From positions 62,001 to 126,000 of the forward strand of contig NZ_CADEAG010000006.1 of NCBI RefSeq assembly GCF_902825155.1: a DNA stretch of 64,000 nucleotides, written 5' to 3'. Below, piece by piece: positions 1 through 10,348 of the stretch (position 1 is the first letter of the stretch; the number at the start of each line of letters is the position of its first letter). The notes under the pieces were generated by a model. That model did no database searches and had not been told where the DNA came from. It was given only the letters and a program-made list of their open reading frames with translations. Origin of the DNA: Bartonella taylorii 8TBB (GTDB taxonomy: Bacteria > Pseudomonadota > Alphaproteobacteria > Rhizobiales > Rhizobiaceae). Both the position numbers and the translations under genes were made by a program.

Positions 1-213
1 AGCCGAACCGCCAGGGGAATTGATAATGAATGCAACAACCGGTGCTTTTTTGTACGCAAAAGCCTTGTCTAAAAGATTTGCACATCTACCTAATGAGAGT
101 GTACGCGCTATTGATGTAGTTGAATCCATAATTGCCCCATGAAGGCGCACAACAGGAATTTCGAGTTTATTAGAACAAAAACGATGTGGAATAAGATTTT
201 TGATAAAGTCCAT
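1..213 (-). CDS. S49 family peptidase (SppA/SohB-like), N-terminal part only
   Basis: The reading frame starts at the ATG complement at 211-213 and runs off the left edge, so only the first 71 residues are visible. The last visible stretch, VAFIINSPGGSA (residues 60-71), is the conserved glycine-rich strand and oxyanion-hole region of the S49 (signal peptide peptidase/SohB) serine peptidases of the ClpP/crotonase fold. In this family the enzyme degrades leftover signal peptides or other membrane peptides. The catalytic Ser/Lys dyad would lie outside the window. No hydrophobic anchor is visible in the first 71 residues, unlike E. coli SppA, so a short soluble-type alphaproteobacterial form is likely. 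An ATG at 222-220 is closed at once by a stop, so the start at 213 is the usable one. A GGAG lies a little upstream of it. Confidence 0.75.
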   Translation of the reverse strand, partial: MDFIKNLIPHRFCSNKLEIPVVRLHGAIMDSTTSIARTLSLGRCANLLDKAFAYKKAPVVAFIINSPGGSA

Positions 214-397
214 CAAAATAACATCTCCTTATGAATTAAATAAGCAAGGACAGCAAAAAGGGAAAACACGATAACATCCAAAAGCGCCAATCAATCCCCA
301 CATTGCAATTAGAAATAAAATTTCACACAAATCTAAAATCCCCCTATAAATAAAGACTCATTTTAAATTTAAGCAATAAACTAGAAAACACAAGATA

Positions 398-1189
398 TTA
401 TTTAAAAAGTTCCCACAAGCTTATATGCCCATTATTGATTGCATCAATCGGTGATGAAAAAGCGTGACCTTCGCCTTCATGTATAACTAATGCCGGTAAT
501 ACAGATAAAGCCGCTCTGCTTCCTCGTTTTGCATAAAATAAAAGGCGAATTGCTGCTGTTGTCGCACGCGCGTGAACAGGAATTATACATATACTGCCAA
601 AACGACCTTCTAAAGCATGCAAGATATCAATCAGCGATTGTGGACGTGCAATTAGCCCTAAATATCCACCTGGCTTAACAATTGCTGCTGCACTCCGCAA
701 CCAATTATCAAACATCGCTTCAGGCATAACATGTGCCTCAGACTTTTGCTTATCAGGTGTTTTGCGATCTGCAGGACTATTAAACGGTGGATTCATAATC
801 GCAAAATCAAAAGAATTATCCACCAATCCTGCTTTTAAGCGATTTTTGCCTTTTAAAGTAACATCTGCTTCTAACAAAAAAACGCGCTCAGCAAGTTTTT
901 CATTTTGTTTTAGCATAAGCGTTTTTTGTGCGTAAGATGCCATAAAGGCTGAACGTTCAACCAACGTAACATGAACTTTCAAACAACGCGAAGCAACCGC
1001 CAAACCCGCTGCTCCAGCACCAGCGCCTAAATCAACAACCTTTCCTTTTAAATTTTTGGGAACTAAACTGGCTAATAACATAGCATCCATGCCAGAGCGA
1101 TGACCATATTTACGTGGCTGAACCAAATAAAACTTTCCACGATGAAAACTGTCAATTGTTTCATCACTTTGATTCGTTATTTCGTCCAT
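398..1189 (-). CDS. tRNA1(Val) (adenine-37-N6)-methyltransferase-like protein
   Basis: This 263-residue class I SAM-dependent methyltransferase shows the SAM-binding strand VVDLGAGAGA at residues 51-60 and the catalytic NPPF motif at 133-136. NPPF is typical of enzymes that methylate an exocyclic amino group of adenine, guanine or glutamine. The start (RGKFYLVQPRKYGHRSGMDAMLL, residues 18-40, in sense) resembles the YfiC/TrmN6 group, which methylates A37 of tRNA-Val in E. coli. The exact substrate in this organism is inferred. The gene stands alone, divergent from the polyprenyl synthase gene, with about 250 bp between them that should hold both promoters. It follows the S49 peptidase gene's promoter side by about 180 bp on the same strand, a neighbour pair I recall from other Rhizobiales. 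Length is normal for the family. Confidence 0.8.
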   Translation of the reverse strand: MDEITNQSDETIDSFHRGKFYLVQPRKYGHRSGMDAMLLASLVPKNLKGKVVDLGAGAGAAGLAVASRCLKVHVTLVERSAFMASYAQKTLMLKQNEKLAERVFLLEADVTLKGKNRLKAGLVDNSFDFAIMNPPFNSPADRKTPDKQKSEAHVMPEAMFDNWLRSAAAIVKPGGYLGLIARPQSLIDILHALEGRFGSICIIPVHARATTAAIRLLFYAKRGSRAALSVLPALVIHEGEGHAFSSPIDAINNGHISLWELFK

Positions 1190-1444
1190 TTGAAAACCTA
1201 ATGTTCATCTTTATAAACTGCACTTTTTCCTATCAATTGTTGTTTAAAAAACTGTTTTAAATTTTTCTCACAACTCCATAACAACAATATTACACAAGCT
1301 TTTACAATATTCCTTACCAACATCATCCAAGACTTCTGCTTCAAAACAACCATCAAAAGCTTGAGTCAAAACGAAAGCCCCTTTATGCTAGTGGGCAAAA
1401 TAGAATTCATATATGTCCATTGCAATACTCTAGGAGCAAACACA

Positions 1445-2461
1445 TTGAGTGTAGCCACAAAACCAAATCAAACAAGAAATAATCAAATGTCTCTCCAATC
1501 CCTTATCAATCTTACCCAGTATGATATGGAGCGCGTAAATCAATTTATCCTCTCTATGGCAAAATCAGAGGTTGAAATGATCCCTGAAATTTCCAACCAT
1601 CTTATTTCATCAGGCGGAAAGCGATTACGCCCAATGATCACATTAGCTTCCGCTCATATGTTTGGTTATCAAAACGACGGACATATAAAACTTGCAACCG
1701 CTGTTGAATTTATGCATACAGCAACCTTGTTACACGATGACGTGATTGATGAAAGTAATTTACGACGCGGAAAATCTACTGCACGAATGATTTGGGGAAA
1801 TCAAGCAAGCGTACTTGTTGGTGATTTCCTGTTGGGACAAGCTTTTAAAATGATGGTCGATGTTGGTTCTATAGAAGCGCTCTCTGTCCTAGCAAACGCT
1901 GCTGCAATTATTGCTGAGGGGGAAGTTATGCAACTTTCTGCAGCCAAAAATATACAAACCAGTGCTTCGGACTATCTCAAGATCATCAACGCAAAAACAG
2001 CAGCACTTTTTTCAGCTGCTGCTGAAGTTGGACCAATTATTGCGGGTTATAAAGATAAAGAGCGTTCTGCATTGCGTGAATATGGAACATTGTTAGGACT
2101 AGCTTTCCAATTGATTGATGATGCACTCGACTATGGTGGAGCTGCTAAACAGTTAGGAAAAAATATAGGGGACGATTTTAGAGAAGGCAAAATCACAATG
2201 CCTGTTATCCTCGCATATGCACGCAGTAATACGGTAGAAAAAGCATTTTGGGAACAAGCTCTTGAAAACGGCAATAACAATGATGAAGCTTTCGCACATG
2301 CGCAATATTTAATAGGAAAATATGATAGCCTCTCAGATACAATAGAGCAAGCACGCATCTATGGAACACGTGCAACCAATGCTCTTGCTTCAATGAACAA
2401 AAACCCCGCTCACCATGCTCTCGTTGAGACTGTTGATTTTTGTATTGCGCGCGTAAACTGA
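1445..2461 (+). CDS. ispB: polyprenyl (octaprenyl/decaprenyl) diphosphate synthase
   Basis: A trans-isoprenyl diphosphate synthase that extends farnesyl diphosphate with isopentenyl diphosphate to make the ubiquinone side chain. The first aspartate-rich motif DDVID is at residues 98-102, the second, DDALD, at 225-229, and GGKRLRP at 57-63. I chose the TTG at 1445 because an AGGAG lies 8 bases upstream and because the protein then has 338 residues, matching rhizobial homologues. An upstream ATG (1361) would add 28 residues with no family match, and a later ATG (1487) would cut 14. The chain length of the product (C40 or C50) cannot be read from the sequence. It is followed after about 90 bp by a TPR gene on the same strand. 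Ubiquinone synthesis also involves ubiG at 21615. Confidence 0.9.
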   Translation: MSVATKPNQTRNNQMSLQSLINLTQYDMERVNQFILSMAKSEVEMIPEISNHLISSGGKRLRPMITLASAHMFGYQNDGHIKLATAVEFMHTATLLHDDVIDESNLRRGKSTARMIWGNQASVLVGDFLLGQAFKMMVDVGSIEALSVLANAAAIIAEGEVMQLSAAKNIQTSASDYLKIINAKTAALFSAAAEVGPIIAGYKDKERSALREYGTLLGLAFQLIDDALDYGGAAKQLGKNIGDDFREGKITMPVILAYARSNTVEKAFWEQALENGNNNDEAFAHAQYLIGKYDSLSDTIEQARIYGTRATNALASMNKNPAHHALVETVDFCIARVN

Positions 2462-2554
2462 TTATTTGCAAGAATCAGATATTTTTCAACAAAGTAATTA
2501 GATATGATCTATAAACCACAAAATCTATTGATTATCTTGAAAAGGACTAGCTCT

Positions 2555-4249
2555 ATGCACAGTGCAACAGTATCCCGCTTTTTTACTCTCTTTATTGCGG
2601 GTATCATGTTAATGCCTTCAGCTACCTACAGCAAAATAAACGCCACTATAAATACAACTTCATTTACAGGCGCCTATTTAGCTGGGAGAGTCGCAAATCA
2701 TGAAAATAAAACAGATCTTGCTATAAATTATTTTAAACAAGCACTCGCTCATAAACCTGATAACATTGAAACACAAAAAGAGCTCCTTGAAGCCATGCTT
2801 TCTGTAGGCACATTCAAAGAAGCTGTTCAGCAAGCAAAAAAACTAAAAGAACAAGATATTATAACTCCCTTTGTTTCCTTGACATTATCGGTAGAAAGTC
2901 TCATAAGGAGAGATTACGAAAATGCCAAACTTCTTTTACAATTAAAAGTACCTCCAGAATCCAATAATCCAATAATTGAACTCATTGGTGCATGGGTTAC
3001 ATTCGGATCTGGACAAAAATCTCAAGCAATCGCTGATCTTGAAAAAATCAAAGGGCCTGCTTGGTACGACCTTTTTATACGTTATCATCTCGCACTCATG
3101 AGCGATCTAGCAGGACGTACACAAGACGCAAAAAAATATTTCATTCAAGCACTCAATAACAAACAGGGGACTCTTATCGCCCCTAATACCTATGAACGTA
3201 TTATCATAGCTTACGCTTCATTCCAATTGCGCCATAAGATGCGCAATCAAGCTCTTCAGACTCTCAAGCATGGAGAACAAATGTTGTCAGGCCGAGAAGC
3301 ACTCAAAAACATACGAGAAAAAGTTGAAAAAAACGCTTCCTTAGAAAAGTTAGTAAAAACACCTCAACAGGGAGCGGGCGAGGTATTGTACAACTTTGGA
3401 ACAGCCCTCAACTACAAAAACTCAGGACAAATTGCACGTATTTTCAAACAGTTGTCTTTCGCCCTGTACCCTCAAAATGATGCAACATTGTTTCAATTGG
3501 CAAATATTTCTACTAAATTGGGGAATCCTAATCAAGCCATTAAACTTTACCGTGCTTTACCATACCAATCCCCTTATTATAGAGATGGACAACTTCAACT
3601 TGCATTTCTTCTTGCAAATAATAATAATTATAGTGAAGCCATCAAATTACTCTCGTCATTAAAGAAAAAATTCCCCAACGATCGCGCCGTTCTGATAACG
3701 TTAGCCGCTTTTTATATACAAGATAATAAATTTGTCGAAGCTACCCAAATGCTGGATCAGACGATTGCACAGATAAAAAATTTTCAACGAGAGGATTGGA
3801 AACTTTTTTACCAACGCGGTATCGCTTTCGAACATTTGCAACAATGGACAAAAGCCGAAATTGACCTGCGAAAAGCACTTGAATTTTTTCCTGATCAACC
3901 GCAAATCCTTAACTATTTAGGCTATTCACTTGTTGAACGTGGTGAAAAACTTGAAGAATCACTCCATATGTTGAAAAAGGCCTCTACATTACAACCGCAA
4001 AATAGTTACATCCTCGATTCTCTAGGATGGGCCTATTACAAACTTAAACAATATAACCAAGCTGTTCAAATACTAGAAAATGCTGTCAAATTACATCCTG
4101 AAGATCCAACATTAAATGATCATTTAGGTGATGCCTATTGGCAAGTTGGACGCAAACGTGAAGCAATATTTCAGTGGAATCATGCAATTGATGGGGAAGC
4201 AAAAAACTCGAAGGAAATCCAAAAGAAATTGAAAATTGGTTTGCAATAA
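2555..4249 (+). CDS. exported tetratricopeptide-repeat protein
   Basis: A 564-residue protein beginning with a signal-peptide-like stretch (basic start, hydrophobic FFTLFIAGIMLMPSA core) from the ATG at 2555, which follows AAAGG by about 10 bases. The ATG at 2504 would bury this signal, so I prefer 2555. The rest is helical TPR repeats: the first pair follows the signal (YFKQALAHKPDN), and the clearest ones are in the C-terminal third, with motifs such as LGYSLVERG, LGWAYYKLKQYNQAVQILENAVKLHPED and LGDAYWQVGRKREA. TPR proteins of this kind in alphaproteobacteria are usually periplasmic scaffolds. The partner is unknown. It lies between ispB and glyQ and may be co-transcribed with ispB. Confidence 0.8.
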   Translation: MHSATVSRFFTLFIAGIMLMPSATYSKINATINTTSFTGAYLAGRVANHENKTDLAINYFKQALAHKPDNIETQKELLEAMLSVGTFKEAVQQAKKLKEQDIITPFVSLTLSVESLIRRDYENAKLLLQLKVPPESNNPIIELIGAWVTFGSGQKSQAIADLEKIKGPAWYDLFIRYHLALMSDLAGRTQDAKKYFIQALNNKQGTLIAPNTYERIIIAYASFQLRHKMRNQALQTLKHGEQMLSGREALKNIREKVEKNASLEKLVKTPQQGAGEVLYNFGTALNYKNSGQIARIFKQLSFALYPQNDATLFQLANISTKLGNPNQAIKLYRALPYQSPYYRDGQLQLAFLLANNNNYSEAIKLLSSLKKKFPNDRAVLITLAAFYIQDNKFVEATQMLDQTIAQIKNFQREDWKLFYQRGIAFEHLQQWTKAEIDLRKALEFFPDQPQILNYLGYSLVERGEKLEESLHMLKKASTLQPQNSYILDSLGWAYYKLKQYNQAVQILENAVKLHPEDPTLNDHLGDAYWQVGRKREAIFQWNHAIDGEAKNSKEIQKKLKIGLQ

Positions 4250-4350
4250 ATAACGAGGCTTGACCATAATCCTATGAAACAATAGACAGGTATAAAAGCT
4301 GAAGTCCCTTTAGTTGCTGTCTATTGGTTAAATGTTAAAGAGTATAAAGC

Positions 4351-5295
4351 GTGAAACTACCTGAACATCTCAATCCAAAACGTTCTTTTCAGGGACTTAT
4401 CTTAACTTTGCAAAATTATTGGGCTCATTATGGATGCGCAATTTTGCAACCTTATGATATGGAAGTCGGTGCCGGCACTTTTCATCCGGCCACAACACTG
4501 CGCTCATTGGGACCACGCCCTTGGAAAGTGGCATACGTCCAACCTTCTCGACGCCCAACAGATGGTCGATATGGTAAAAATCCAAATCGTTTACAGCACT
4601 ATTATCAATTCCAAGTTCTCCTCAAGCCTTCCCCCCCCAATTTACAAGAACTTTATATAAAGTCACTACAAGCCATTGGTCTTGATACAAAACTTCATGA
4701 TATTCGCTTTGTTGAAGATGATTGGGAAAGTCCAACGCTCGGGGCTTGGGGACTTGGATGGGAATGCTGGTGTGATGGAATGGAAATTTCCCAATTTACT
4801 TATTTTCAACAGGTTTGCGGCATTGAGTGCGCTCCCGTTTCAGGAGAACTTACCTACGGGCTTGAACGTCTAGCAATGTATATACAGGGTGTTGATAATG
4901 TCTATGATCTTAACTTTAATGGTTTAGATGGCGAAAACAAAATAAGTTATGGAGATATTTTTTTACAAGCAGAGCAGGAATATTCATACTACAATTTTGA
5001 GTTTGCGGATACCAAATTGCTGCACCAGCATTTTATCGATGCAGAACGCGAATGCATCGCACTTCTTGAGGCTGGACAACCAAATCAAGAAAATGGCTTA
5101 CATCTGTGCGTTTTTCCAGCTTATGACCAATGTATTAAAGCTAGCCATATCTTTAACCTTTTGCAGGCACGTGGCGTTATTTCTGTGACTGAACGACAAA
5201 GTTATATTCTTCGCGTTCGTGATCTCGCGCGCCGTTGTGGAGAAGCTTTCTTGCTAACAAAAGCTGGTCAAATATCCCCTAAAGGAGAAGCCTAA
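4351..5295 (+). CDS. glyQ: glycine-tRNA ligase alpha subunit
   Basis: The catalytic (class II aminoacyl-tRNA synthetase) subunit of the heterotetrameric bacterial glycyl-tRNA synthetase, which forms glycyl-adenylate. The 314-residue protein starts with GTG at 4351 and has the typical opening [17 protein letters not shown] and the strongly conserved [17 protein letters not shown] segment (in sense, residues 125-141 region). Its stop codon overlaps the start of glyS (TAATG at 5293-5297), which implies translational coupling and equal amounts of both subunits. An 8-base run of C at about 4631-4638 lies in the coding frame and the frame is intact. Length and content are normal. Confidence 0.97.
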   Translation: MKLPEHLNPKRSFQGLILTLQNYWAHYGCAILQPYDMEVGAGTFHPATTLRSLGPRPWKVAYVQPSRRPTDGRYGKNPNRLQHYYQFQVLLKPSPPNLQELYIKSLQAIGLDTKLHDIRFVEDDWESPTLGAWGLGWECWCDGMEISQFTYFQQVCGIECAPVSGELTYGLERLAMYIQGVDNVYDLNFNGLDGENKISYGDIFLQAEQEYSYYNFEFADTKLLHQHFIDAERECIALLEAGQPNQENGLHLCVFPAYDQCIKASHIFNLLQARGVISVTERQSYILRVRDLARRCGEAFLLTKAGQISPKGEA

Positions 5296-7517
5296 TGTCT
5301 GATCTTCTTCTGGAACTTTTTAGCGAAGAAATCCCTGCTCGCATGCAACGCAAAGCTGCTGCTGACCTCAAAAAATCTGTTACAGATCAACTTGTGAAGG
5401 CAGGATTAACCTATAAAGTTGCCTGTGAATATTGGACACCTCGTCGACTAACATTAGACGTACGTGGAATTTCTATGCGCTCAAAAGATATCTATGAAGA
5501 ACGCAAAGGACCCAATACAAAATCACCGCAGCACGTAATTGACGGCTTCCTGCGCGCGACAGGACTGAGTAATATTTCTGAAGCACAGATTGCACATGAT
5601 AATAAAAAAGGTGATTTTTATATCGCTAAAATCATCAAGAAAGGTCGGAAAGCAGAAGAAATTATTGCCGATATTTTACCAAATATTATTCGCAATTTTC
5701 CATGGCCAAAGTCTATGCGTTGGGGTGAAGATTCAGCAAAAAGTGGAGTACTAAAGTGGGTTCGATCTTTACAAAACATTCTTTGCGTCTTCGGACCAGA
5801 AATTGGTGAAACCTATGTTATTCCATTTACAATTGATTCTCTCAAAAGCAATAATCTAACCTATGGTCATCGCTTCTTAAGTGACGGAAAACCACTCCAA
5901 ATTCGCCGCTTTGATGATTATATTGCTCAACTTGAAGCCCATAAAGTTATTCTCGATGCTGAAAGGCGAAAGAATATTATTTTGGCGGATGCTCAAAATC
6001 TTTGCTTCGCAAACGGTTTAGAACTGGTTCAAGATAATGCCCTTTTAGAAGAGATTGCTGGCCTTGTTGAATGGCCTGTTGTCCTTATAGGTAATTTTGA
6101 CAAATCTTTCCTTGATATTCCTCCAGAAATCATTCGCTTGACCATTCGAGCTCACCAAAAATGTTTTGTAACCCGTAATCAGGGCGAAAAGATCAAGCTC
6201 TCTCATCATTTTATTCTCGTTTCTAATATCCTTGCAAATGATGAAGGAAAAGAAATTTCTAAAGGAAATAGTAAAGTTGTCTGTGCTCGTCTTTCCGATG
6301 CACTCTATTTTTGGCAAACAGACCAGCATAATTTACCCGATATCAAGAAGTTGGAATCTTCTGCAAAAAAATTTGATCTTGATTTAAAGAAACCTCTCGA
6401 TCAAAGGATGGCACGACTTGATCATTTAAATGTAACTTTCCATGCAAAATTAGGTACACAAGGTGCAAGAGTAGAACGAATTGCTACCTTAGCACAAAAA
6501 ATTGCTCCTTTAGTGCAAACGGACCCTCTCTTAGCTAAACGTGCGGCAGTGCTTGCAAAAGCTGATTTACAGACAGAAGTTGTCGGAGAATTTTCTGAAC
6601 TGCAAGGTCTAATGGGACGAAAATACGCTCTTCTTCAAGGAGAAAGTCCTCGCGTAGCTGAAGCAATCGAAGACCACTATAAACCCCTAGGACCAACAGA
6701 TCGTATTCCACATGAACCTCTTGCTATAACAATTGCGCTAGCTGATAAAATTGATACGCTCATTGGTTTTTGGCTCATTAATGAAAAACCAACCGGTTCA
6801 AAAGATCCCTATGCGTTAAGACGAGCAGCATTAGGAATTATTAAGCTTGTGCTTTCGCGTGACTGGAAAATCAATCTTATGCCACTGTTTAATCTGGCAA
6901 TAAATCTTTTTTTACAACAAAAAATAAAACACGAGATATTTCCGATAGAAACTGAACAGTCGCAGAATATACTTCCAGAAAAAGTACAATATATTTTAAC
7001 AGACCTGCTGTCCTTTTTTCATGAACGTTTGAAAATTTATCTAAAAGAAGAAGGTGCTCGTTATGATGCTATTGAGGCAGTCTTAAACAAAGATGCTGAT
7101 GACTTTTTGTTAGTCACGCGTCGTGTTGAAGCACTCATTGCTTTTATAAATACAAGTGAGGGAAGCAGCTTTTTAGCCGCTGTAAAACGCACTGTAAATA
7201 TTCTTGAGAATGCATTCCAAAAAGGCACCATAATAGCAAACGAAATTACTCCTGAACTCTTTATTGAAACAGAAGAAAAACAGCTTTATCAAGAAATCAT
7301 TGAGGTAGAAAAAAAAGTTCATAATCATATCAGTGCAATAAATTTATCAGGTGCACTCAATACGCTAGCGCCACTCAGAAAATTTATCGATATATTTTTC
7401 GAAAAAGTATTGGTGAACGATAAAAATCCTGATATTCGCACTAACCGTCTCGCTCTTCTCAAACGTATCCATACCATTACAGAAGCAGTAGCAGACTTCT
7501 CGAAACTTGTAATTTAA
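5295..7517 (+). CDS. glyS: glycine-tRNA ligase beta subunit
   Basis: The tRNA-binding subunit of the heterotetrameric glycyl-tRNA synthetase, in the cytoplasm. It opens with LLLELFSEEIPARMQ, the standard start of GlyS, and contains the HD-like central region around the DHYKPLGPTDRIPHEP segment and the KIDTLIGFW motif, followed by a C-terminal anticodon-binding domain. At 740 residues it is longer than the roughly 690 of E. coli but normal for Rhizobiales. The ATG overlaps the glyQ stop codon by one base. No clear hairpin terminator follows the stop. Confidence 0.97.
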   Translation: MSDLLLELFSEEIPARMQRKAAADLKKSVTDQLVKAGLTYKVACEYWTPRRLTLDVRGISMRSKDIYEERKGPNTKSPQHVIDGFLRATGLSNISEAQIAHDNKKGDFYIAKIIKKGRKAEEIIADILPNIIRNFPWPKSMRWGEDSAKSGVLKWVRSLQNILCVFGPEIGETYVIPFTIDSLKSNNLTYGHRFLSDGKPLQIRRFDDYIAQLEAHKVILDAERRKNIILADAQNLCFANGLELVQDNALLEEIAGLVEWPVVLIGNFDKSFLDIPPEIIRLTIRAHQKCFVTRNQGEKIKLSHHFILVSNILANDEGKEISKGNSKVVCARLSDALYFWQTDQHNLPDIKKLESSAKKFDLDLKKPLDQRMARLDHLNVTFHAKLGTQGARVERIATLAQKIAPLVQTDPLLAKRAAVLAKADLQTEVVGEFSELQGLMGRKYALLQGESPRVAEAIEDHYKPLGPTDRIPHEPLAITIALADKIDTLIGFWLINEKPTGSKDPYALRRAALGIIKLVLSRDWKINLMPLFNLAINLFLQQKIKHEIFPIETEQSQNILPEKVQYILTDLLSFFHERLKIYLKEEGARYDAIEAVLNKDADDFLLVTRRVEALIAFINTSEGSSFLAAVKRTVNILENAFQKGTIIANEITPELFIETEEKQLYQEIIEVEKKVHNHISAINLSGALNTLAPLRKFIDIFFEKVLVNDKNPDIRTNRLALLKRIHTITEAVADFSKLVI

Positions 7518-8093
7518 AAATTAAACACTCTCTAAACTAAAAGAATAATGAAGATAAAATTCTCCTACTTTTTGTCATTGAACATTAAAAAAACATTGGA
7601 AAAATTTCAGTACGAAGCTTGAGACAGTTTTAAGAGCAATTGTAGAACTTATGATGTAAATATTACTTTATAATAATTGGTAAAAAAGTTGCGTAATCAT
7701 CAAATACAGTAAGAACTTTCAACTCTCTCATTAGAATAACAAATCATTCTCTTGCACTTCACAAGTGGGGTCAATACATGAATAAAAACTATTTGAAAAA
7801 AAAGTAAATACACCTCTTATGTAGCATCTAAATGCCACAGCCATAACCTTTTGAGCTTATAAATAAAACAATGGTACTGGCTTGTATTTTCACAAGCAAA
7901 AAGATAATAGCATCCTATAGATTTTGCGTTATATCTTTCATAGGTAGGCAAAAAAATGAGCTTGAGGACAAGGCGAGGCGTTTTTTTTAAAACTAAGTGT
8001 AGAAATTAGTAGTACAAGAGAAAGTGTAAAAAGATAAAACACTCAATCTTGAAAAGGAACTATGCTGCTAAAATTCAATACTGCAAGCTGCCA
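7518..8093. other. 576-bp intergenic region, decayed, with one diverged repeat
   Basis: No credible gene is seen between glyS and the ATP synthase b gene. All frames are broken by stops. Positions about 7745-7840 resemble 58552-58648 in the accessory island (see the repeat entries). The region lies at the 3' ends of two convergent units, so promoters are not expected. I see no clear hairpin followed by a T run on either strand. Confidence 0.6.
7745..7840 (+). repeat. diverged repeat, copy A (pairs with 58552-58648)
   Basis: About 95 bases align with the block at 58552-58648 with roughly 75-80 percent identity by eye. Shared words include CTTGCAC, TCACAAG and, further on, ACCTCTTATG followed by CATCT AATGC. 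In the other copy the block sits directly in front of a decayed restriction-modification gene. The nature of the repeat is unknown. It could be an old duplicated promoter and start region of a mobile gene. Confidence 0.5.
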
Positions 8094-8588
8094 TTAATTA
8101 AGATATGTTTTCATTTTGGTAAGAGATTCTTCACCAAGAGATTCCTTAATAAGTTCATTCGCTTTATTAGAATCTAATTCTTTTGCGATAAGCGTACGTG
8201 CAGCGGAAACTGCCAAATCGATAGCAGATGAAGAAACCATACGTATTGCATCAGCTTCTGCTTGAGCAATTTTTTGCTCTGCTAACTTATTGCGATTCTT
8301 CACATATTCTTCTGCTTTTGCACGAGCCTGAGCAATAATAGCTGTAACTTCATGCTTAGCTGCTGCAATAATCTCTTGGGCATCCTTCTCTGCTTCCGCA
8401 TGTTTCCGCTGATATTCAGCCAGAACCTCCTGTGCCTCTTCACGAAGACGCAGAGCTTCATCAAGCTCATCTTTGATACGCTTTGCTCGCGCATCAAGAT
8501 GGCGCACAACCATTTGTGGAATTTTGAAATAAACCAAAAGAGCCAGAAAAAGAATTAACCCAACAAAAGCCCAAAAAGTATCAGTCAT
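8094..8588 (-). CDS. atpF: F0F1 ATP synthase subunit b
   Basis: A 164-residue peripheral-stalk subunit linking the membrane F0 sector to F1. It has one N-terminal membrane segment (FWAFVGLILFLALLVYF, residues 5-21) and then a long charged, alanine-rich coiled coil that reaches the C-terminus. It is the last gene of the minus-strand cluster atpI-atpB-atpE-b'-b and starts 11 bases after the b' stop, so the two stalk subunits are surely co-translated. The F1 genes are not in the window, which agrees with the split F0 and F1 operons of alphaproteobacteria. Confidence 0.93.
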   Translation of the reverse strand: MTDTFWAFVGLILFLALLVYFKIPQMVVRHLDARAKRIKDELDEALRLREEAQEVLAEYQRKHAEAEKDAQEIIAAAKHEVTAIIAQARAKAEEYVKNRNKLAEQKIAQAEADAIRMVSSSAIDLAVSAARTLIAKELDSNKANELIKESLGEESLTKMKTYLN

Positions 8589-8599
8589 CCTCGTATCCT

Positions 8600-9166
8600 T
8601 CAGTAATCGACAACTTTAATAACTGAATGAACAGCCTCTTTGCTAATATTAACATCAGTCAATTTTTTTACGATTTCAAGAGCCACTTCTTCGGCAATAG
8701 AACCAACATTTTGCATAGCCTTATCCCGAATCTTTGTTATCTGTTTTTCAGCATCTGCTAACTTTTTCCCCAAACTTTCTTCAATTTCCTTTCGTTCAAG
8801 CTCAACCTTTTCTTTTAACTCTTCACTCGCTACTTGCGCTATATCATGGGCCCGCGAACGAGCCTCTGCCAATTTCCGCTCGTAAGTTTCAACTACGGTA
8901 TCCGCTTCCTGCTTCATACGCATTGCTTGATCCAAATCAGATGCGATTCGATCTCGACGTGTTTCAATAACACCGCCAATACGCGGTACAATTACACGAG
9001 AGATAAAGAGATAAAAAAGACCAAAAGAAATTGCCAACCAAAAAAAGTGCGAACCAAAATACACAAAATCAAAAGGTGGAAACACACGATCCGCATGTTC
9101 TGCCACACTCTTGATATGTCCTATAGGCCTTTCAGTGATCTGTGCATAAGCGCTGGAAACAAACAT
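8600..9166 (-). CDS. atpG: F0F1 ATP synthase subunit b' (second b-type stalk subunit)
   Basis: A 188-residue b-like subunit with a membrane segment at about residues 37-57 ([20 protein letters not shown]) followed by [17 protein letters not shown] and a long coiled coil. The b' form pairs with b to make a heterodimeric stalk in photosynthetic bacteria and alphaproteobacteria. The first 36 residues contain AYAQITERP and look like an extension seen in rhizobial homologues. The gene sits between atpE and atpF. The symbol is used variably for this subunit (atpF2, atpG, atpX), so the product name is safer than the symbol. Confidence 0.9.
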   Translation of the reverse strand: MFVSSAYAQITERPIGHIKSVAEHADRVFPPFDFVYFGSHFFWLAISFGLFYLFISRVIVPRIGGVIETRRDRIASDLDQAMRMKQEADTVVETYERKLAEARSRAHDIAQVASEELKEKVELERKEIEESLGKKLADAEKQITKIRDKAMQNVGSIAEEVALEIVKKLTDVNISKEAVHSVIKVVDY

Positions 9167-9297
9167 TTTCTTTCATCTTTCAAAAAACTTATTAAAGCCC
9201 CCCAACAACTGATGACAACTAACTAACGTTCTTTCCGTTAAGAGAAAAAAGGGATACCTGCCTCTCATACAGAAAACAAGCACCCCTTTGACGATGA

Positions 9298-9528
9298 TCA
9301 AACCCCAAAAAGAAGCAATAAAGCAATGAGCAATGAAAAAATACCCAAAGCTTCCGTCACAGCAAAACCAAAGACGAGACGACCAAACTGACTATCTGCT
9401 GCTGATGGATTGCGTAATGCACCAGAAAGATAGCTACCAAAAATATTTCCAAGGCCCAAAGCTGTCCCCGCCATACCAAAGCAAGCAAGACCAGCTCCAA
9501 TATATTTTGCTGCAAGCACTAATTCCAT
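9298..9528 (-). CDS. atpE: F0F1 ATP synthase subunit c
   Basis: A 76-residue proteolipid with two membrane helices joined by the polar loop RNPSAADSQFGR (residues 39-50), which contacts the central stalk. The proton-carrying carboxylate is Glu59 in the second helix (FAVTEALGIFSLL). These subunits form the rotating c ring. It lies 54 bases after atpB on the same strand. A 131-base gap before b' is larger than the other gaps in the cluster and could hold a processing site or a hairpin for excess c synthesis, but I did not see a clear one. Confidence 0.96.
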   Translation of the reverse strand: MELVLAAKYIGAGLACFGMAGTALGLGNIFGSYLSGALRNPSAADSQFGRLVFGFAVTEALGIFSLLIALLLLFGV

Positions 9529-9582
9529 ATTATTCTCCTTTTAAGTGAAATTATACCATTCGACGAAAAACCGCCAGTTTTA

Positions 9583-10341
9583 TTAATGTCCTGGATGAAC
9601 TGCATCATTAAGATACATACAAGTTAGAACCGTAAAGACATAAGCCTGAAGAAATGCAACCAAAAATTCAAGAGCAGTAATCGCTACAGTCATGATAAGC
9701 GGTAAAACCGAACCACCAACACCTACAATCCCTACCCCAATCATTGAGACAATAAAACCAGAAAATACTTTGAGAGTAATATGACCAGCGAGCATATTAG
9801 CAAAAAGACGAAGTGAAAGACTGATAGGACGAGAAAGAAAAGAAATAACCTCAATCATCGTAACCAAAGGCAAAACTACAACAGGCACGCCACTAGGAAC
9901 AAACAATCTCAAAAAACTGACTCCATGCTTATAAAAACCATAACCAATGACCGTCAAAATCACTACCATAGCCAAAGAAAACGTGATCATAATCTGAGAG
10001 GTAATTGTATAAAAATAAGGGAAAAGACCAATGAAATTAGCAACCAAAATAAAAGTAAATAGGGAAAAAACTAAAGGGAAAAATTGCATTCCCTGCACAC
10101 CAGATGATTCCCGCAAAGTCGACGCTACAAATTCATACGCCATTTCTGAAAGAGACTGCATTCGTGTTGGGACTAACCCACGACTTGATGATGAAATGAA
10201 GAGAAAAACTGAAGTTACAACAACTGTAGCTACTATAAAAAATGATACATTTGTAAACGATAAATCCATATCTCCTATGGAAATCTTAATCAGTCGTGAA
10301 ACTTCAAACTGATGGATAGGATCTGGAGCGTGCGATGTCAC
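9583..10341 (-). CDS. atpB: F0F1 ATP synthase subunit a
   Basis: The 252-residue membrane stator subunit that forms the proton half-channels against the c ring. The essential arginine is Arg178 in [12 protein letters not shown], the most conserved segment of the family. The protein has about five to six hydrophobic helices, and a short N-terminal segment [11 protein letters not shown] typical of rhizobial AtpB. It starts 7 bases after the atpI stop, in one operon with it. Confidence 0.97.
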   Translation of the reverse strand: MTSHAPDPIHQFEVSRLIKISIGDMDLSFTNVSFFIVATVVVTSVFLFISSSSRGLVPTRMQSLSEMAYEFVASTLRESSGVQGMQFFPLVFSLFTFILVANFIGLFPYFYTITSQIMITFSLAMVVILTVIGYGFYKHGVSFLRLFVPSGVPVVVLPLVTMIEVISFLSRPISLSLRLFANMLAGHITLKVFSGFIVSMIGVGIVGVGGSVLPLIMTVAITALEFLVAFLQAYVFTVLTCMYLNDAVHPGH

Positions 10342-10348
10342 TTCAACC

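Noticed and set aside
4631-4638. Frameshift in glyQ at a run of C.
   Set aside because: The frame continues through the run with a full-length, normal protein, so there is no lesion.
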